A stretch of DNA of 64,000 nucleotides from Mesosutterella faecium (GTDB taxonomy: Bacteria > Pseudomonadota > Gammaproteobacteria > Burkholderiales > Burkholderiaceae_F): contig NZ_JAKZJU020000001.1 in the NCBI RefSeq assembly GCF_022809315.2, positions 1,897,001-1,961,000 of the forward strand. The letters run 5' to 3'. The notes under the pieces were generated by a model. That model made no database searches and was not told the origin of the DNA. It was given only the letters and a program-made list of their open reading frames with translations. Made by a program: the position numbers and the translations under genes. Of the stretch, positions 24,207-32,851 are shown piece after piece (position 1 is the stretch's first letter; every line of letters begins with the position of its first letter).

Positions 24207-26525
24207 TCACTTCGAGTCCCGGCCGCTTCCCGGCTCTTCAACGCGCGCGAGCAGCGCCTCGTTTCGGGAGGCAAGGGCCGCGAACTGCGCCTTCAGGTCC
24301 CGCAGCTCCACGGCCTGGTCCGCGAGCTTTTCGCGAAGCGAGGCCGCGCTCTCGGATTTGGCCGAGGGGCCGCCGAAGCGCCAGGACACGCCCAGGTTCA
24401 CCATGTGGTTGTCGGACGCGGAGGCCGCGTAGCCCGCCGAAAACATCAGGTTTTCGGTCGGGCGCAGGAACGCCCCCACGGCGACCCCTTCCCGGCTCTT
24501 GAAGTGGCCGAGCCCCGCCGCGATGCTGAAGCGGTGGCTTTCGTCGTAGTCCTGGGGATGAAGGGCGGCCAGAGCCGCAGCCCCCGCTCCCACCTTGGCG
24601 AGGTCTTCCTGCAGCCCCGAGATGCTGTGCCGCAGGCCGCTCTGCGCTTCATAGAGCTGAGAGCCGTTCACCGCGTCGGTCGACCCGGGGGCGACGCGCC
24701 CCGCCCCCAGCCCGGTGATCCGGCCGCCGCCCGCGTCGATCCCCTCGCCCGTGATCACCACGGAGCGGCCCGAGCCGCCCACGGAAAGGCTCTGGAGCGA
24801 GAGGTTGGGATTCACGGCCAGGCCGTAGGCGCGGCCGCCTTTGCCGTTCACGCCTTCGCTCACGACAAGCGTGTCGTCCGCAGATTCAAGAGTCGTGTGC
24901 GCTTCGGCGACCTTTCGCACGCCTTCAAGCGCCGTATAGACCGTGCCGCCGCTCACGACTCCGGGGTTTTTATCCGCCACCTCGCCGTCCGTGACGACGG
25001 AGACCCGGTAGCTGTCGGGGGCGGCTCCCGCGCCCGCGGTCTTCTCGACCGAAATGTGGCTGCCCGGGGCCACTTCAACCGCGCTTCGGGCGATGTCCCG
25101 CACGGTCTGCGCGCTCTCGTCCGAAAGCTGCAGCCCGCCCTGAACCTCAAGGCCGCCCTTCACCGCGAGGTTTCCTGTTGCGGTGTCGCCCAGCGTCGAC
25201 TTCCCCGCCTCAAGGCTTCCCGTCGTTGTTTTGCCCGCGGTCGTGGTGTTCCCCGAGACCGAGGCGTCGCCGTTTACTGCAAGGTTTCCGGTTGTGGTGT
25301 CGCCCAGCGTCGAATTCCCCGCTTCAAGGCTTCCCGTCGTGGTTTTGCCCGCGGTCGTGGTGTTCCCGGAGACCGAGGCGCCGCCGTTCACTGCAAGGTT
25401 TCCGGTCGTGGTGTCGCCCAGGGTCGAGTTCCCCGCCTCAAGCGTTCCCGTTGTGGTTTTGCCCGCGGTCGTGGTGTTCCCGGAGACCGAGGCGTCGCCG
25501 TTCACCGTGAGGTTTCCGGTCGCGGTGTCGCCGAGCGTCGAGTTCCCCGCCTCGAGGCTCCCCGTCGTGGTTTTGCCCGCGGTCGTGGTGTTCCCGGAGA
25601 CGGAGGCGTCGCCGTTCACCGCGAAGTTTCCGGTCGTGGTGTCACCAAGGGTCGAGTTCCCCGCTTCAAGCGTTCCCGTCGTTGTTTTGCCCGCGGTCGT
25701 GGTGTTCCCCGAGACCGAGGCGTCGCCGTTGACCGTGAGGTTTCCGGTCGTGGTGTCGCCCAGCGTCGACTTCCCCGCCTCGAGGCTTCCCGTCGTCGTT
25801 TTGCCCGCGGTCGTGGTGCTGCCAGTGACCGTCTCATTGCCGTTCACCGTGAGGTTCCCGGTCGTGGTGTCGCCCAAGGTCGAATTCCCCGCCTCGAGGC
25901 TTCCCGTGGTGGTTTTCCCGCCGATCGAGGCGTCCCCGCTCACGCTGAGCGTCTGCCCTGAGAGGGCGCTCCCGCCCGAACCCGAGCCGGTGCCGAAGAG
26001 GGCCTGCGCCGACCCCAGCAGCTGCGCCGCCTCGTAGGTGACGCTGATGTTCTTCGTGTCGGTGCTGCCGCCCGTGTTCACGCTTTCCGTGTAGGTCTTG
26101 GAAAGGAGGTAGACGTTGCCGCCCTTGAGCGTGGTCGTGGTGCCGCCCGAGCGGTTGTCGCGCGGCGTCACCGTGATCGTCTTGTCATTGGCGAGGTAGA
26201 CGAGGACGTTCTGCGTGCCGACGAGGTCCCCGTAGCCGCTCACCTCCATGTTTCCGCCAAGCGCGATGGAAAAGTCCTGCGAAAAGTCGGGGCCCGAGTC
26301 CGCGCTCCAGTGGCTCGAGATGTAGCTCGCAAGCTCGGACTGCTTCACGCTGCTGTTCACGAGCGAGGGCAGCGGATTGGCGGAGCTTAAGCCCCCGTCG
26401 TTGGAAATCTGGATCTGGGAGGCCTGCGCCGCGCCCGACAGCGCGATGGCCGCAGCGGCGGCTGCGGCGGCGGCAGACAGAATCGCTCGGGGGAGAGCAG
26501 CCTTGCGGCTTTTGTTTTTCTGCAT
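24207..26525 (-). CDS. Trimeric autotransporter adhesin (YadA-like) with 38-aa repeats
   Basis: Type Vc surface adhesin of 772 residues. Signal peptide with a long Ala run (15-34); unknown passenger part (35-200); seven tandem 38-residue units (203-468) of the form GKTTTGSLEAGNSTLGDTTT followed by GNLxVNGDASVSGNTTTA; then neck/stalk and the conserved APGSTDAVNGSQLY motif near 625-640. The YadA anchor barrel ends NLGVSWRFG near 715. Unusually, about 55 residues of charged coiled coil (SLREKLADQAVELRDLK...) follow the barrel, where most family members end. Embedded in the conjugation cluster between mob and virB genes. Confidence 0.88.
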   Translation of the reverse strand: MQKNKSRKAALPRAILSAAAAAAAAAIALSGAAQASQIQISNDGGLSSANPLPSLVNSSVKQSELASYISSHWSADSGPDFSQDFSIALGGNMEVSGYGDLVGTQNVLVYLANDKTITVTPRDNRSGGTTTTLKGGNVYLLSKTYTESVNTGGSTDTKNISVTYEAAQLLGSAQALFGTGSGSGGSALSGQTLSVSGDASIGGKTTTGSLEAGNSTLGDTTTGNLTVNGNETVTGSTTTAGKTTTGSLEAGKSTLGDTTTGNLTVNGDASVSGNTTTAGKTTTGTLEAGNSTLGDTTTGNFAVNGDASVSGNTTTAGKTTTGSLEAGNSTLGDTATGNLTVNGDASVSGNTTTAGKTTTGTLEAGNSTLGDTTTGNLAVNGGASVSGNTTTAGKTTTGSLEAGNSTLGDTTTGNLAVNGDASVSGNTTTAGKTTTGSLEAGKSTLGDTATGNLAVKGGLEVQGGLQLSDESAQTVRDIARSAVEVAPGSHISVEKTAGAGAAPDSYRVSVVTDGEVADKNPGVVSGGTVYTALEGVRKVAEAHTTLESADDTLVVSEGVNGKGGRAYGLAVNPNLSLQSLSVGGSGRSVVITGEGIDAGGGRITGLGAGRVAPGSTDAVNGSQLYEAQSGLRHSISGLQEDLAKVGAGAAALAALHPQDYDESHRFSIAAGLGHFKSREGVAVGAFLRPTENLMFSAGYAASASDNHMVNLGVSWRFGGPSAKSESAASLREKLADQAVELRDLKAQFAALASRNEALLARVEEPGSGRDSK
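25122..25919 (-). repeat. Seven tandem 114-bp coding repeats in the adhesin
   Basis: In-frame near-identical 114-bp units encode 38-residue blocks; units differ by few substitutions (S/T, N/K, T/A, D/G) and the last one diverges after 26 residues. Such arrays can change length by recombination and alter the reach of the adhesin. Confidence 0.9.
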
Positions 26526-26607
26526 GTTCGTCTCTTTTGTCTTCAGGGGCCGGGCCGGGGGAAATCAGGGCTTCACGCCCTCCCCTCCCGCACCCCGGGT
26601 GGTTGGT

Positions 26608-26634
26608 AAAAAAGCAGAGCTGGTATAACTCTGC
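26608..26634 (-). terminator. Terminator/attenuator upstream of the adhesin
   Basis: Minus strand GCAGAG...CTCTGC followed by six T. It lies about 30 nt downstream of a promoter-like TTGATT-N16-TATAAA (26700-26673), so it may attenuate adhesin mRNA, or it may simply end the repressor transcript. Confidence 0.65.
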
Positions 26635-26721
26635 AACGGAATTATGGTTTATTTTATACATATGCGGCGCAGTTTATAGTCATTGTTTGACTAAAATCAA
26701 ATTAGAAAATATAGAAGCGCA

Positions 26722-26818
26722 GAGCGCACCCGCGGCCGGGCTGCGCGAAAAAAGGCTTTATCGGCTTTACCCGAAGAAAGCGCCGGGGGCGCAGCCCGCA
26801 GCTGCGCCCCCGGTTTTT
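26722..26818 (+). ncRNA. Candidate small RNA between adhesin and repressor genes
   Basis: Promoter TTGACT (26687-26692), 17 bp, TATAGA (26710-26715), with a start near 26722. The transcript would be about 97 nt and ends in a 12-bp stem CCGGGGGCGCAG/CTGCGCCCCCGG with five T (26783-26818). No coding frame with a ribosome site fits. It lies divergent to the adhesin promoter. Confidence 0.5.
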
Positions 26819-26869
26819 GAGAAGTGAGTTCCCGGAGGAAACCGGGAGAAAAGAGACTGCTCTTTTTTT

Positions 26870-27562
26870 TCAGAAGACCCGCAGGCGGCTCACGGCGAGC
26901 ACGGCCCCGAGCACCACAAGGCCTTTTTCAGCCATCGCGGCCGGGATCTGCTCGCGGGGAAAGCGCGTGTTTTCGTAGCTGATCGAAAGCGTGCCGTCGA
27001 GCAGCGTCTGCAGCCTGCAGCAGCGCAGCCGGCCGTTGTAGAGGACGGCATAGATGCCGCCCGCAAAGGGTCCCGCGGCGTCTTCCGCCGCCCGCTCGAT
27101 CACCACCGCGTCGCCTTTTTGAATGAGGGGATCCATCGCGTCGTCTTCCGAGAGCGCCGCGACGCACCCCTCCGCGCTGATCCCGCGCTCGGCGGCCCAG
27201 GAGGCCTCGAGAAGCACGGACCGGGGCGCGGCCTGAGGGTCTTCGCTCCAGCCGGCCCTGCCGTCGGTGAGCGCGGGCCTGGAGATCGCAAGCCTCAGCA
27301 CGCGCTCCTCGGGGGCCTTGTCGGCCCCGTGCTCGTGGTCCATCCAGCCGCGCTCGAGCCGCAGCTTGTCCTCGATCTCGCGCGCCACCGCATCGCCCAT
27401 GAGCCTGATGTGCCCGTTCGAGAAGCGCGTCCCGCTCTTGATCTGCCTTAAGGTCGAATCCGCCCTCGGCCGCCCGATCGCGACATTGAGGTCTCCTACG
27501 CTCTTGAACTGCCGCAGCAGCTCCATCAGGTTTTCATAACGGATTTCAGAGGCGGTTTTCAT
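26870..27562 (-). CDS. Phage-type repressor with degenerate S24 domain
   Basis: Predicted control protein of the conjugative element, 230 residues. N-terminal DNA-binding helices (about 5-75, RYENLMELLRQF...STLRQIKSGTRFSNGHIRLMG in part) resemble small phage repressors. The C-terminal half is LexA/CI-like (S24): DDAMDPLIQKGD at 141-151 replaces the usual S-M-x-P nucleophile Ser by Ala142, and the position of the general-base Lys is Cys182 (CCRL). Self-cleavage is therefore unlikely. Start 27562 is chosen because the domain begins there; an in-frame start at 27616 exists, and neither has a strong ribosome site. Divergent from the transfer operon. Confidence 0.78.
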   Translation of the reverse strand: MKTASEIRYENLMELLRQFKSVGDLNVAIGRPRADSTLRQIKSGTRFSNGHIRLMGDAVAREIEDKLRLERGWMDHEHGADKAPEERVLRLAISRPALTDGRAGWSEDPQAAPRSVLLEASWAAERGISAEGCVAALSEDDAMDPLIQKGDAVVIERAAEDAAGPFAGGIYAVLYNGRLRCCRLQTLLDGTLSISYENTRFPREQIPAAMAEKGLVVLGAVLAVSRLRVF

Positions 27563-27644
27563 TTTGGTCGCGGCCGCCGTTGGCAGGGGCGGCAAGAAAG
27601 TCCTGGTTGCCCGCATTTTAACAAAGCGCCGGCCTTTGTGTTTG

Positions 27645-27723
27645 AAAATCTACTTCTCACTCGTTTGACTTTGCGCGATCGAGATATATAATTTCTAACG
27701 ATGAAAAGTTATAAATAGATTTT
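27645..27723. promoter_or_regulatory. Control region of the transfer operon with inverted and direct repeats
   Basis: AAAATCTA (27645-27652) and TAGATTTT (27716-27723) form an inverted repeat that brackets the operon promoter. ACTCGTTTGA and ACTCGTCAAA repeats lie within the same interval. Likely binding sites for the adjacent repressor. Confidence 0.45.
27665..27692 (+). promoter_or_regulatory. Sigma70 promoter of the transfer operon
   Basis: TTGACT (27665-27670), 16 bp, TATAAT (27687-27692): near-consensus and directed at trbM and the virB genes, whose first start codon is at 27791. Confidence 0.75.
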
Positions 27724-27790
27724 AAACTCGTCAAAAAACAACCCTCCGCAGGAGGAGCTGCCCCCGCGCGGAAGGAAGGAGGAAAAAAGC

Positions 27791-28387
27791 ATGAAGTCAG
27801 TCGGATCAAAGGCGGCCTGGGCCGCCTCAGGGCTTCTCGCCCTCAGCGGGAGCGCCGGGGCGGCAGGCCCCGCAGAGCTGCTCACGGGCGAAGAGCGCTG
27901 GGGGTGCGAGGTGCTGCTCTGCCTCTCGGACCCGCGCGGGCCCGAGGCCGAAGCCGAGTGCCGGCCGCCTGTCGAAAGGCTCTACCGGTCGCTGCGGTCG
28001 CGGCACCCGCACTTTCCGAAGTGCCCCCAGGCGGGCGCAGGAAACTACGCCGAGCGGGTCTCGGACCCCTTCGACCCCTGCGGGCCCGAGGGGCTCGAGG
28101 ACGCCCCCGAGGGCTATGTGGCCGAGGGCCGGCCCGAAGGCCGGGGGAAATGGATTTTGTCCTCCCCGCCCGCCTGGAACAGCGCGGGAGGCGGCCGCGG
28201 GGCGCTGCGCACCAAAGCCTGCGTCTCGGGACGCGAGGGGATTTACAGATGGAGCGAAGACAATGGAGACAGCCATGAAGAGAAAACAGCCGTCGTCTAC
28301 CGGAAGGTCGTCTGGATGCGGGAGCAGTCCCCGCGCGCGATCGACCTCTACCGCGGGGGAGACCTTGTGCGGCGGCTCCGCTACTAG
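27791..28387 (+). CDS. trbM: TrbM-family conjugal transfer protein
   Basis: Periplasmic protein of the TrbM family (conjugative transfer, exact role unclear), 198 residues. Signal peptide to about residue 25, then the family's opening ELLTGEERWGCEVLLCLSDP (29-48) with paired Cys, a CRPPVERLYRSL segment and the HFPKCPQ motif. Further Cys suggest disulfides. Ribosome site AAGGAGGAAAAAAGC before the ATG. First gene of the transfer operon. Confidence 0.82.
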   Translation: MKSVGSKAAWAASGLLALSGSAGAAGPAELLTGEERWGCEVLLCLSDPRGPEAEAECRPPVERLYRSLRSRHPHFPKCPQAGAGNYAERVSDPFDPCGPEGLEDAPEGYVAEGRPEGRGKWILSSPPAWNSAGGGRGALRTKACVSGREGIYRWSEDNGDSHEEKTAVVYRKVVWMREQSPRAIDLYRGGDLVRRLRY

Positions 28388-28505
28388 CCGCAGGCCGCCG
28401 CCCCGCGGCGGGCTCATAAGAGAAAAGGGATCCGCCCAGCCCGAAGCGTTCGCGCGCTTCGACACTCCCCCGAGCTTTTTTGGCCTGGCAGATCCCCGCC
28501 TCATT

Positions 28506-29108
28506 ATGAAGCTTTTCGCGCCGGCCGTGGCCTGCGCGCTGCTCTGCTCAAACCCGGCCCCGGCCGCCCCGCGGCTTCAGGGCCCGGAGCTCTCGCGCCT
28601 CATCCGCTCCTGCGCCCCGGGGGCCGCCCCCGACACGATGGCGGCGCTCGTGCGGGTCGAGTCCGGCGGCCGCCCCTTCGCGGTGGGCGTGCGCGGGGCC
28701 CCGGTCCCGCAGCCCGAAAACCTGGGCGAGGCCCTCGCGGCCGCCTCGAGGCTCGCGCGCGAAGGACGGGTCTTCGCGCTGGGGATTGCCCAGATCAGCG
28801 CGCGGAACCTGAAGCGGCTGGGACTCGACTTCGAAGCCGCCTTCGACCCCTGCAGGAGCCTTGAGGCCGGCTCGCGGATCCTCTCGGAGTGCTTCGCGCG
28901 CTCGAAGGCGCCCACGCAGGCCCGCAGGCTCTCGGAGGCCTTCTCCTGCTACTACTCGGGCGACCTGAAGCGCGGCATTGCGCTGGGCTACAGCGAGCGG
29001 GTCGCCCGTGCGGCGGGCCTCGTCCCGGGCGCGGCCTGGAAACCCGCCCCGGCCGCCCCCGAGGCTCCGCCAGGCGCCGCGCTCCGGACCTCTGCGCCCC
29101 TTTTCTGA
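28506..29108 (+). CDS. virB1: VirB1-like lytic transglycosylase
   Basis: Peptidoglycan-cleaving enzyme that opens the wall for assembly of the transfer channel. 200 residues from the ATG at 28506, which opens onto a signal peptide (MKLFAPAVACALLCSNPAPA). The SLT fold is seen in MAALVRVESGGRPFAVGV (catalytic Glu near 47), ALGIAQISARNLKRLGLD and CRSLEAGSRIL, plus FSCYYSGDLKRG. The Pro/Ala tail resembles that of VirB1. Longer upstream in-frame sequence overlaps trbM and is not used. Confidence 0.85.
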   Translation: MKLFAPAVACALLCSNPAPAAPRLQGPELSRLIRSCAPGAAPDTMAALVRVESGGRPFAVGVRGAPVPQPENLGEALAAASRLAREGRVFALGIAQISARNLKRLGLDFEAAFDPCRSLEAGSRILSECFARSKAPTQARRLSEAFSCYYSGDLKRGIALGYSERVARAAGLVPGAAWKPAPAAPEAPPGAALRTSAPLF

Positions 29109-29144
29109 ACTTTTTTTTCAGTCAGACAACACAAGGACTTTCCC

Positions 29145-29432
29145 ATGAAAAACCGCATTGACGCGGTCCAAAGGACCGCACTCGCCCTTTTTTCGGCCGC
29201 GGCCGCCTCTCCGGCCTGGGCCGCGAGCGGCACGAACAACGTGAACACGCTCTTTACGACGATCCTCACCACGATGCAGGACGTCTCCTCGGTCATCGCG
29301 ACGATCGCCTTCGTCTACGCCGGCATCAAGATCCTCTTCATCCAGGCGCCGCTGCGCGAGGTGGCGGGCCCCATCATCGGGGGCGTCGTGATCGGGGCCG
29401 CGGGCTGGCTTGCGAGCCTGCTGGTGTCGTGA
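29145..29432 (+). CDS. virB2: VirB2/TrbC-like pilin subunit
   Basis: Small pilin precursor of 95 residues. A signal peptide (to about AWA at residue 28) is followed by two hydrophobic helices separated by a short basic turn (KILFIQAPLREVAG), the hallmark of VirB2. Position between virB1 and virB3 confirms the role. Confidence 0.9.
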   Translation: MKNRIDAVQRTALALFSAAAASPAWAASGTNNVNTLFTTILTTMQDVSSVIATIAFVYAGIKILFIQAPLREVAGPIIGGVVIGAAGWLASLLVS

Positions 29433-29447
29433 AGGGAGGGCTGCGCC

Positions 29448-29729
29448 ATGGACATCACCTCCCCCATCTTCAAGGGGGCGACCCGGCCCGCCTGCCTCTT
29501 TGGCGTGCCGATCAAACCCTTCATCGGGGTCACGCTCGGCTGCTTCATCGCCGGGATGTGGACCTGGATCCCGGCCGCGCTCGCCTGCGTGCCGCTCATC
29601 GCCCTCATGCGCGAGGTCACGCGCGAGGACGACCAGAAGTTCCGCGCGATCGCGATCCGGCTGCGGCTTTTCGGGCTGCGGAGCGGCATCGTGCGCTTTG
29701 CGCCTACGGCGCGAAGGAGGCTCCCGTGA
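29448..29729 (+). CDS. virB3: VirB3-like inner-membrane protein
   Basis: 93-residue inner-membrane component of the transfer channel. It starts MDITSPIFKGATRPACLFGVP (in part), typical of VirB3/TrbD, with two adjacent hydrophobic segments (about 22-55) and a basic C-terminal tail. Its TGA overlaps the GTG start of virB4. Confidence 0.9.
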   Translation: MDITSPIFKGATRPACLFGVPIKPFIGVTLGCFIAGMWTWIPAALACVPLIALMREVTREDDQKFRAIAIRLRLFGLRSGIVRFAPTARRRLP

Positions 29730-32161
29730 AAAGCCTAAATCCGCACACGGGCCCCGCGCTCGAGGACTTCATCCCCTACTCCTCCCAGCCCGCCCCCGGG
29801 ATCGTGATCGGGCGCGGGGGCGAGCTCTACGCCTCCTGGCAGCTCGAGGGCGTGCCCTTCGAGGGCGAGGACGACGCCGAGCTCGACCGGGGCGCCTCGG
29901 AGCTGAACCTCCTCTACCGGAGCCTCCCGCCGGGCAGCGCCGTCACCTGCCACAGGATCCGCCGCGCGTTCGAGGACGAGCTTTCGGCCCCCACCGAGCC
30001 GGGGTTCGCGCGCGACTTCGCCCGAAGCCTCGCGGCTGCGACCCGCAGCCTCATGAAGACCGAGCTCTTCGTCACGCTCGAGGGCCCCGCCCCGGCGGCC
30101 CCCGGCCGGACCCTGAGGCTCATCCCCGCACCCGTCCGCGCCGAGGCGCTGCGGGCCCGGATCGAGGCCTTTTCCGAGCTCGCCCGCGGGTTCGAGCGGG
30201 CGCTCTCGCGCTTCGGGCCGCGCCGCCTCACCGAATACCGCCGGGGAGGCCGCCTCTTTTCTTCCCAGCTCGGGCTCTACAACGCGCTTCTCACCCTCGA
30301 GCGCCAGCCGGTGAGAATCCCTCCGGGCCCGATATACGGCGCGCTCGGGAACGCGACGCTTTTTGCAGGCAGCGACCTCCTCGAAGTGGAGTCCGCCACC
30401 GGCCGGCGCTTCGCCTGCGGCCTTGAGATCAAGGACTTCTGCGAGGCCTCGGACCCGGGGCTGCTCGACGCGCTCCTTTTCCCCGCCGCAGGACCCGCGG
30501 GCTCCAGGAGCGGCTTTATCGAGACCCAGGCCTTCAGGATCCTCGGCCGCGCCGAGGGCGGGCGCTTCCTCAAGACCCAGCAGAGGCGCCTCATCGCCTC
30601 GTCGGATGCCGGGGTGACGCAGGTCTCGGAGCTCTCCGAGGCGATGGACGGGCTCGCCTGCGGCTCTTTCGTGATGGGCGAGTACGGCTACGGGCTGCTC
30701 CTTTTAGGCGAGAGCGCCGATGCGGCCCGGCGCGCCGCGCTCGACGCTGCCGAAAAGATGAAGGGCGAGGGGCTGCTGCCCTACCGCTCGACGCTCGCGC
30801 TTCCGGGGCTTTACTTCGCGGGGCTGCCCGGGAACTTCTCCCTCATGCCCCGCGCGGCCACCCTCACGTCGGTGAACTTCGCGCACCTCGCGCCCTTTCA
30901 CCGGCTCAGCTCGGGCAAGCGCGACGGGAACCCCTGGGGCGAGGCGCTCATGCTGCTTCGGACGCCCTCCTGCGAGCCCTTTTACTTCAGCTTTCACGCG
31001 AGCCGCGCGGACCGCTCGAGCCTGGGCGAGAAGTCGCTCGGAAACACGGTCGTGATCGGCTCCTCGGGCAGCGGCAAGACCGTTTTTCTCAACGCCTGCG
31101 CGGCGCTCGCGCAGAAGTACAGAACCGAAAAAGAGCCTTTCTCCCTGGTCTTCTTCGACAAGGACCGCGGAGCGGAGGCGGCGGTCCGGGCGCTGCCCGA
31201 AAGCGCCTATCTCAGCTTCACAGCGGGCGAGCCCACGGGGCTCAACCCCTTTGCGATGGAGCCCACCGAGGAGAACCTGTCCTTTCTCTTCGAGCTCGTG
31301 CGGCAGCTGCTCGAGTCCGAGGGCGGGCCCTTAAGCCCCGCCGAAGGGGCGCTCTGCTCGCGCTCGATCCGGGCCGTGATGGCGCTGCCCGCGGGCTGCA
31401 GGCGTCTTGCCGCCGTGCGCCAGAGCCTGGTGAGCCGCAGCGGCTCGGGCGGAGAGGAGGACCTGGCGCTGCGGCTCGCGCCCTGGATCGAAGGCGGCGA
31501 ATTCGCCTGGGTCTTCGACAACGACCGCGACACGCTCGACTTCACGGAGCACGAGAACATCGGGATCGACGGCACGGCCTTTCTCGACCGCCCGAAGATC
31601 TGCGGCCCGATCGCCTTCTATCTCCTTTACCGCATGGAGCAGGCCCTGGACGGCCGCCGCTTCGTGTTCTTCATGGACGAGTTCTGGAAGTGGCTTCGCT
31701 CCGAGTCCTTCTCGGGCTTTGCCGTGAACAAGCTCAAGACCGTCCGCAAGCAGAACGGGCTCGGGGTCTTCGCCACACAGTCGCCCGCCGACGTCCTCAC
31801 CTCGAAGGCCGCCCGGGACGTGATCGAGCAGTCGGCGACCCAGGTGTTCCTGCCGAACCCCCGGGCGACGGAGGCCGACTACGTGGAGGGCTTCAAGGTG
31901 CCGCGCGACCAGTTCGAGATCATCCGGGGACTCCCGGAGAGCTCGCACCGGATGCTCGTACGGCAGGACGGGCGCGCATCGCTTTGCAGCTTCGACCTCT
32001 CGGATCTCCCCGAGGCGCTTTTCGTCCTCTCGGGGAGCACCCGCGGCGTGAAGACGCTCGAGGGTCTCATCGGGCGGGATCCGGTTTCGCCCGTTCCGGC
32101 CGAGAAGTGGCTCCCTGCATACCTGCGCGCCATGAAATCCCAAAAGGAGGAAGAGAAATGA
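29726..32161 (+). CDS. virB4: VirB4-like type IV secretion ATPase
   Basis: Cytoplasmic-face ATPase that drives pilus assembly and substrate transfer, 811 residues. The GTG at 29726 with AAGGAGG upstream and overlap with the virB3 stop is taken as the start. Walker A GSSGSGKT is near residue 445, Walker B around RFVFFMDEFWKWL near 645-655, and the family's Q-loop FATQSPADVL near 686. The N-terminal CagE/TrbE part is present. Its TGA overlaps the virB5 start (ATGA). Confidence 0.95.
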   Translation: MKSLNPHTGPALEDFIPYSSQPAPGIVIGRGGELYASWQLEGVPFEGEDDAELDRGASELNLLYRSLPPGSAVTCHRIRRAFEDELSAPTEPGFARDFARSLAAATRSLMKTELFVTLEGPAPAAPGRTLRLIPAPVRAEALRARIEAFSELARGFERALSRFGPRRLTEYRRGGRLFSSQLGLYNALLTLERQPVRIPPGPIYGALGNATLFAGSDLLEVESATGRRFACGLEIKDFCEASDPGLLDALLFPAAGPAGSRSGFIETQAFRILGRAEGGRFLKTQQRRLIASSDAGVTQVSELSEAMDGLACGSFVMGEYGYGLLLLGESADAARRAALDAAEKMKGEGLLPYRSTLALPGLYFAGLPGNFSLMPRAATLTSVNFAHLAPFHRLSSGKRDGNPWGEALMLLRTPSCEPFYFSFHASRADRSSLGEKSLGNTVVIGSSGSGKTVFLNACAALAQKYRTEKEPFSLVFFDKDRGAEAAVRALPESAYLSFTAGEPTGLNPFAMEPTEENLSFLFELVRQLLESEGGPLSPAEGALCSRSIRAVMALPAGCRRLAAVRQSLVSRSGSGGEEDLALRLAPWIEGGEFAWVFDNDRDTLDFTEHENIGIDGTAFLDRPKICGPIAFYLLYRMEQALDGRRFVFFMDEFWKWLRSESFSGFAVNKLKTVRKQNGLGVFATQSPADVLTSKAARDVIEQSATQVFLPNPRATEADYVEGFKVPRDQFEIIRGLPESSHRMLVRQDGRASLCSFDLSDLPEALFVLSGSTRGVKTLEGLIGRDPVSPVPAEKWLPAYLRAMKSQKEEEK

Positions 32162-32847
32162 AAAAAGCCTGGTTTTTACCGCTTCTTCTTGCGGCCTCGC
32201 TTGAAGCGCGCGCCTCCGGCATCCCGGTGGTGGACGCCGCGGCGCTCTCCCAGTCGCTGCAGAACTACCTGCAGCTCGCGCAGCAGTACCAGATGCTCGT
32301 GAGCCAGTACGAGCAGCAGCTGCGCGCCTACCGCTCCATGAACGGGACGCGGGCCCTGGGGCGGCTGCTCTGGAACCCGGCGCTGCAAAGCGCGCTGCCG
32401 GAGGACTTCCGGGAGACGCTGCGCGCGGCGGCGAGGTTGGGCGAGGCGGGACTCACCGCCTCGGCGCGCCGCCTCTACGACGAGTCGGGGGCGGGGCAGC
32501 GCTGCGAGGCCTACGCCGCGCGGGAGCGCCTCTCCTGCCTGCGCGAGGCCGCGGCCTCGGCCCAGGCGCTCGACCTCTTCGGCCGGGAGGCGGAGACGAT
32601 GTCGCGCCGCGCAAAGACGATCGAGTCCCTGATGGACGCGATCAACGGGGCGCAGGACGCGAAGTCGACCGCGGACCTCACGGCCCGGATCGCCGCCGAA
32701 TCGGCCGCGCTGCAGGCCGAAAAGCTCCGGGTAGACGCGCTTCGGGCAATCGCAGAGGAAACCCGGCTCGAGGCCGGCCGGGAGGCGCGCGAGGCCGCCC
32801 GCAGCCGCTTTGCCGTGCGCGCGGACTGGAAAAAGCATCTGGAGTGA
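32158..32847 (+). CDS. virB5: VirB5-like pilus-tip/minor component
   Basis: Periplasmic protein of 229 residues. A signal peptide (MKKAWFLPLLLAASLEARAS) is followed by mostly helical, coiled-coil-prone sequence: NYLQLAQQYQMLVSQYEQQL near 36-55 is typical for VirB5/TrbJ. Later Ala/Glu/Arg-rich helices continue to the C-terminus. Assignment depends partly on its place between virB4 and virB6. Confidence 0.82.
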   Translation: MKKAWFLPLLLAASLEARASGIPVVDAAALSQSLQNYLQLAQQYQMLVSQYEQQLRAYRSMNGTRALGRLLWNPALQSALPEDFRETLRAAARLGEAGLTASARRLYDESGAGQRCEAYAARERLSCLREAAASAQALDLFGREAETMSRRAKTIESLMDAINGAQDAKSTADLTARIAAESAALQAEKLRVDALRAIAEETRLEAGREAREAARSRFAVRADWKKHLE

Positions 32848-32851
32848 AGCC

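Noticed and set aside
25122..25919. Possible CRISPR array
   Set aside because: Units are 114 bp, in frame, without unique spacers; they encode adhesin repeats.
25183..26037. Plus-strand repetitive frame opposite the adhesin repeats
   Set aside because: The repeats follow from the adhesin repeats on the other strand; no start signal.
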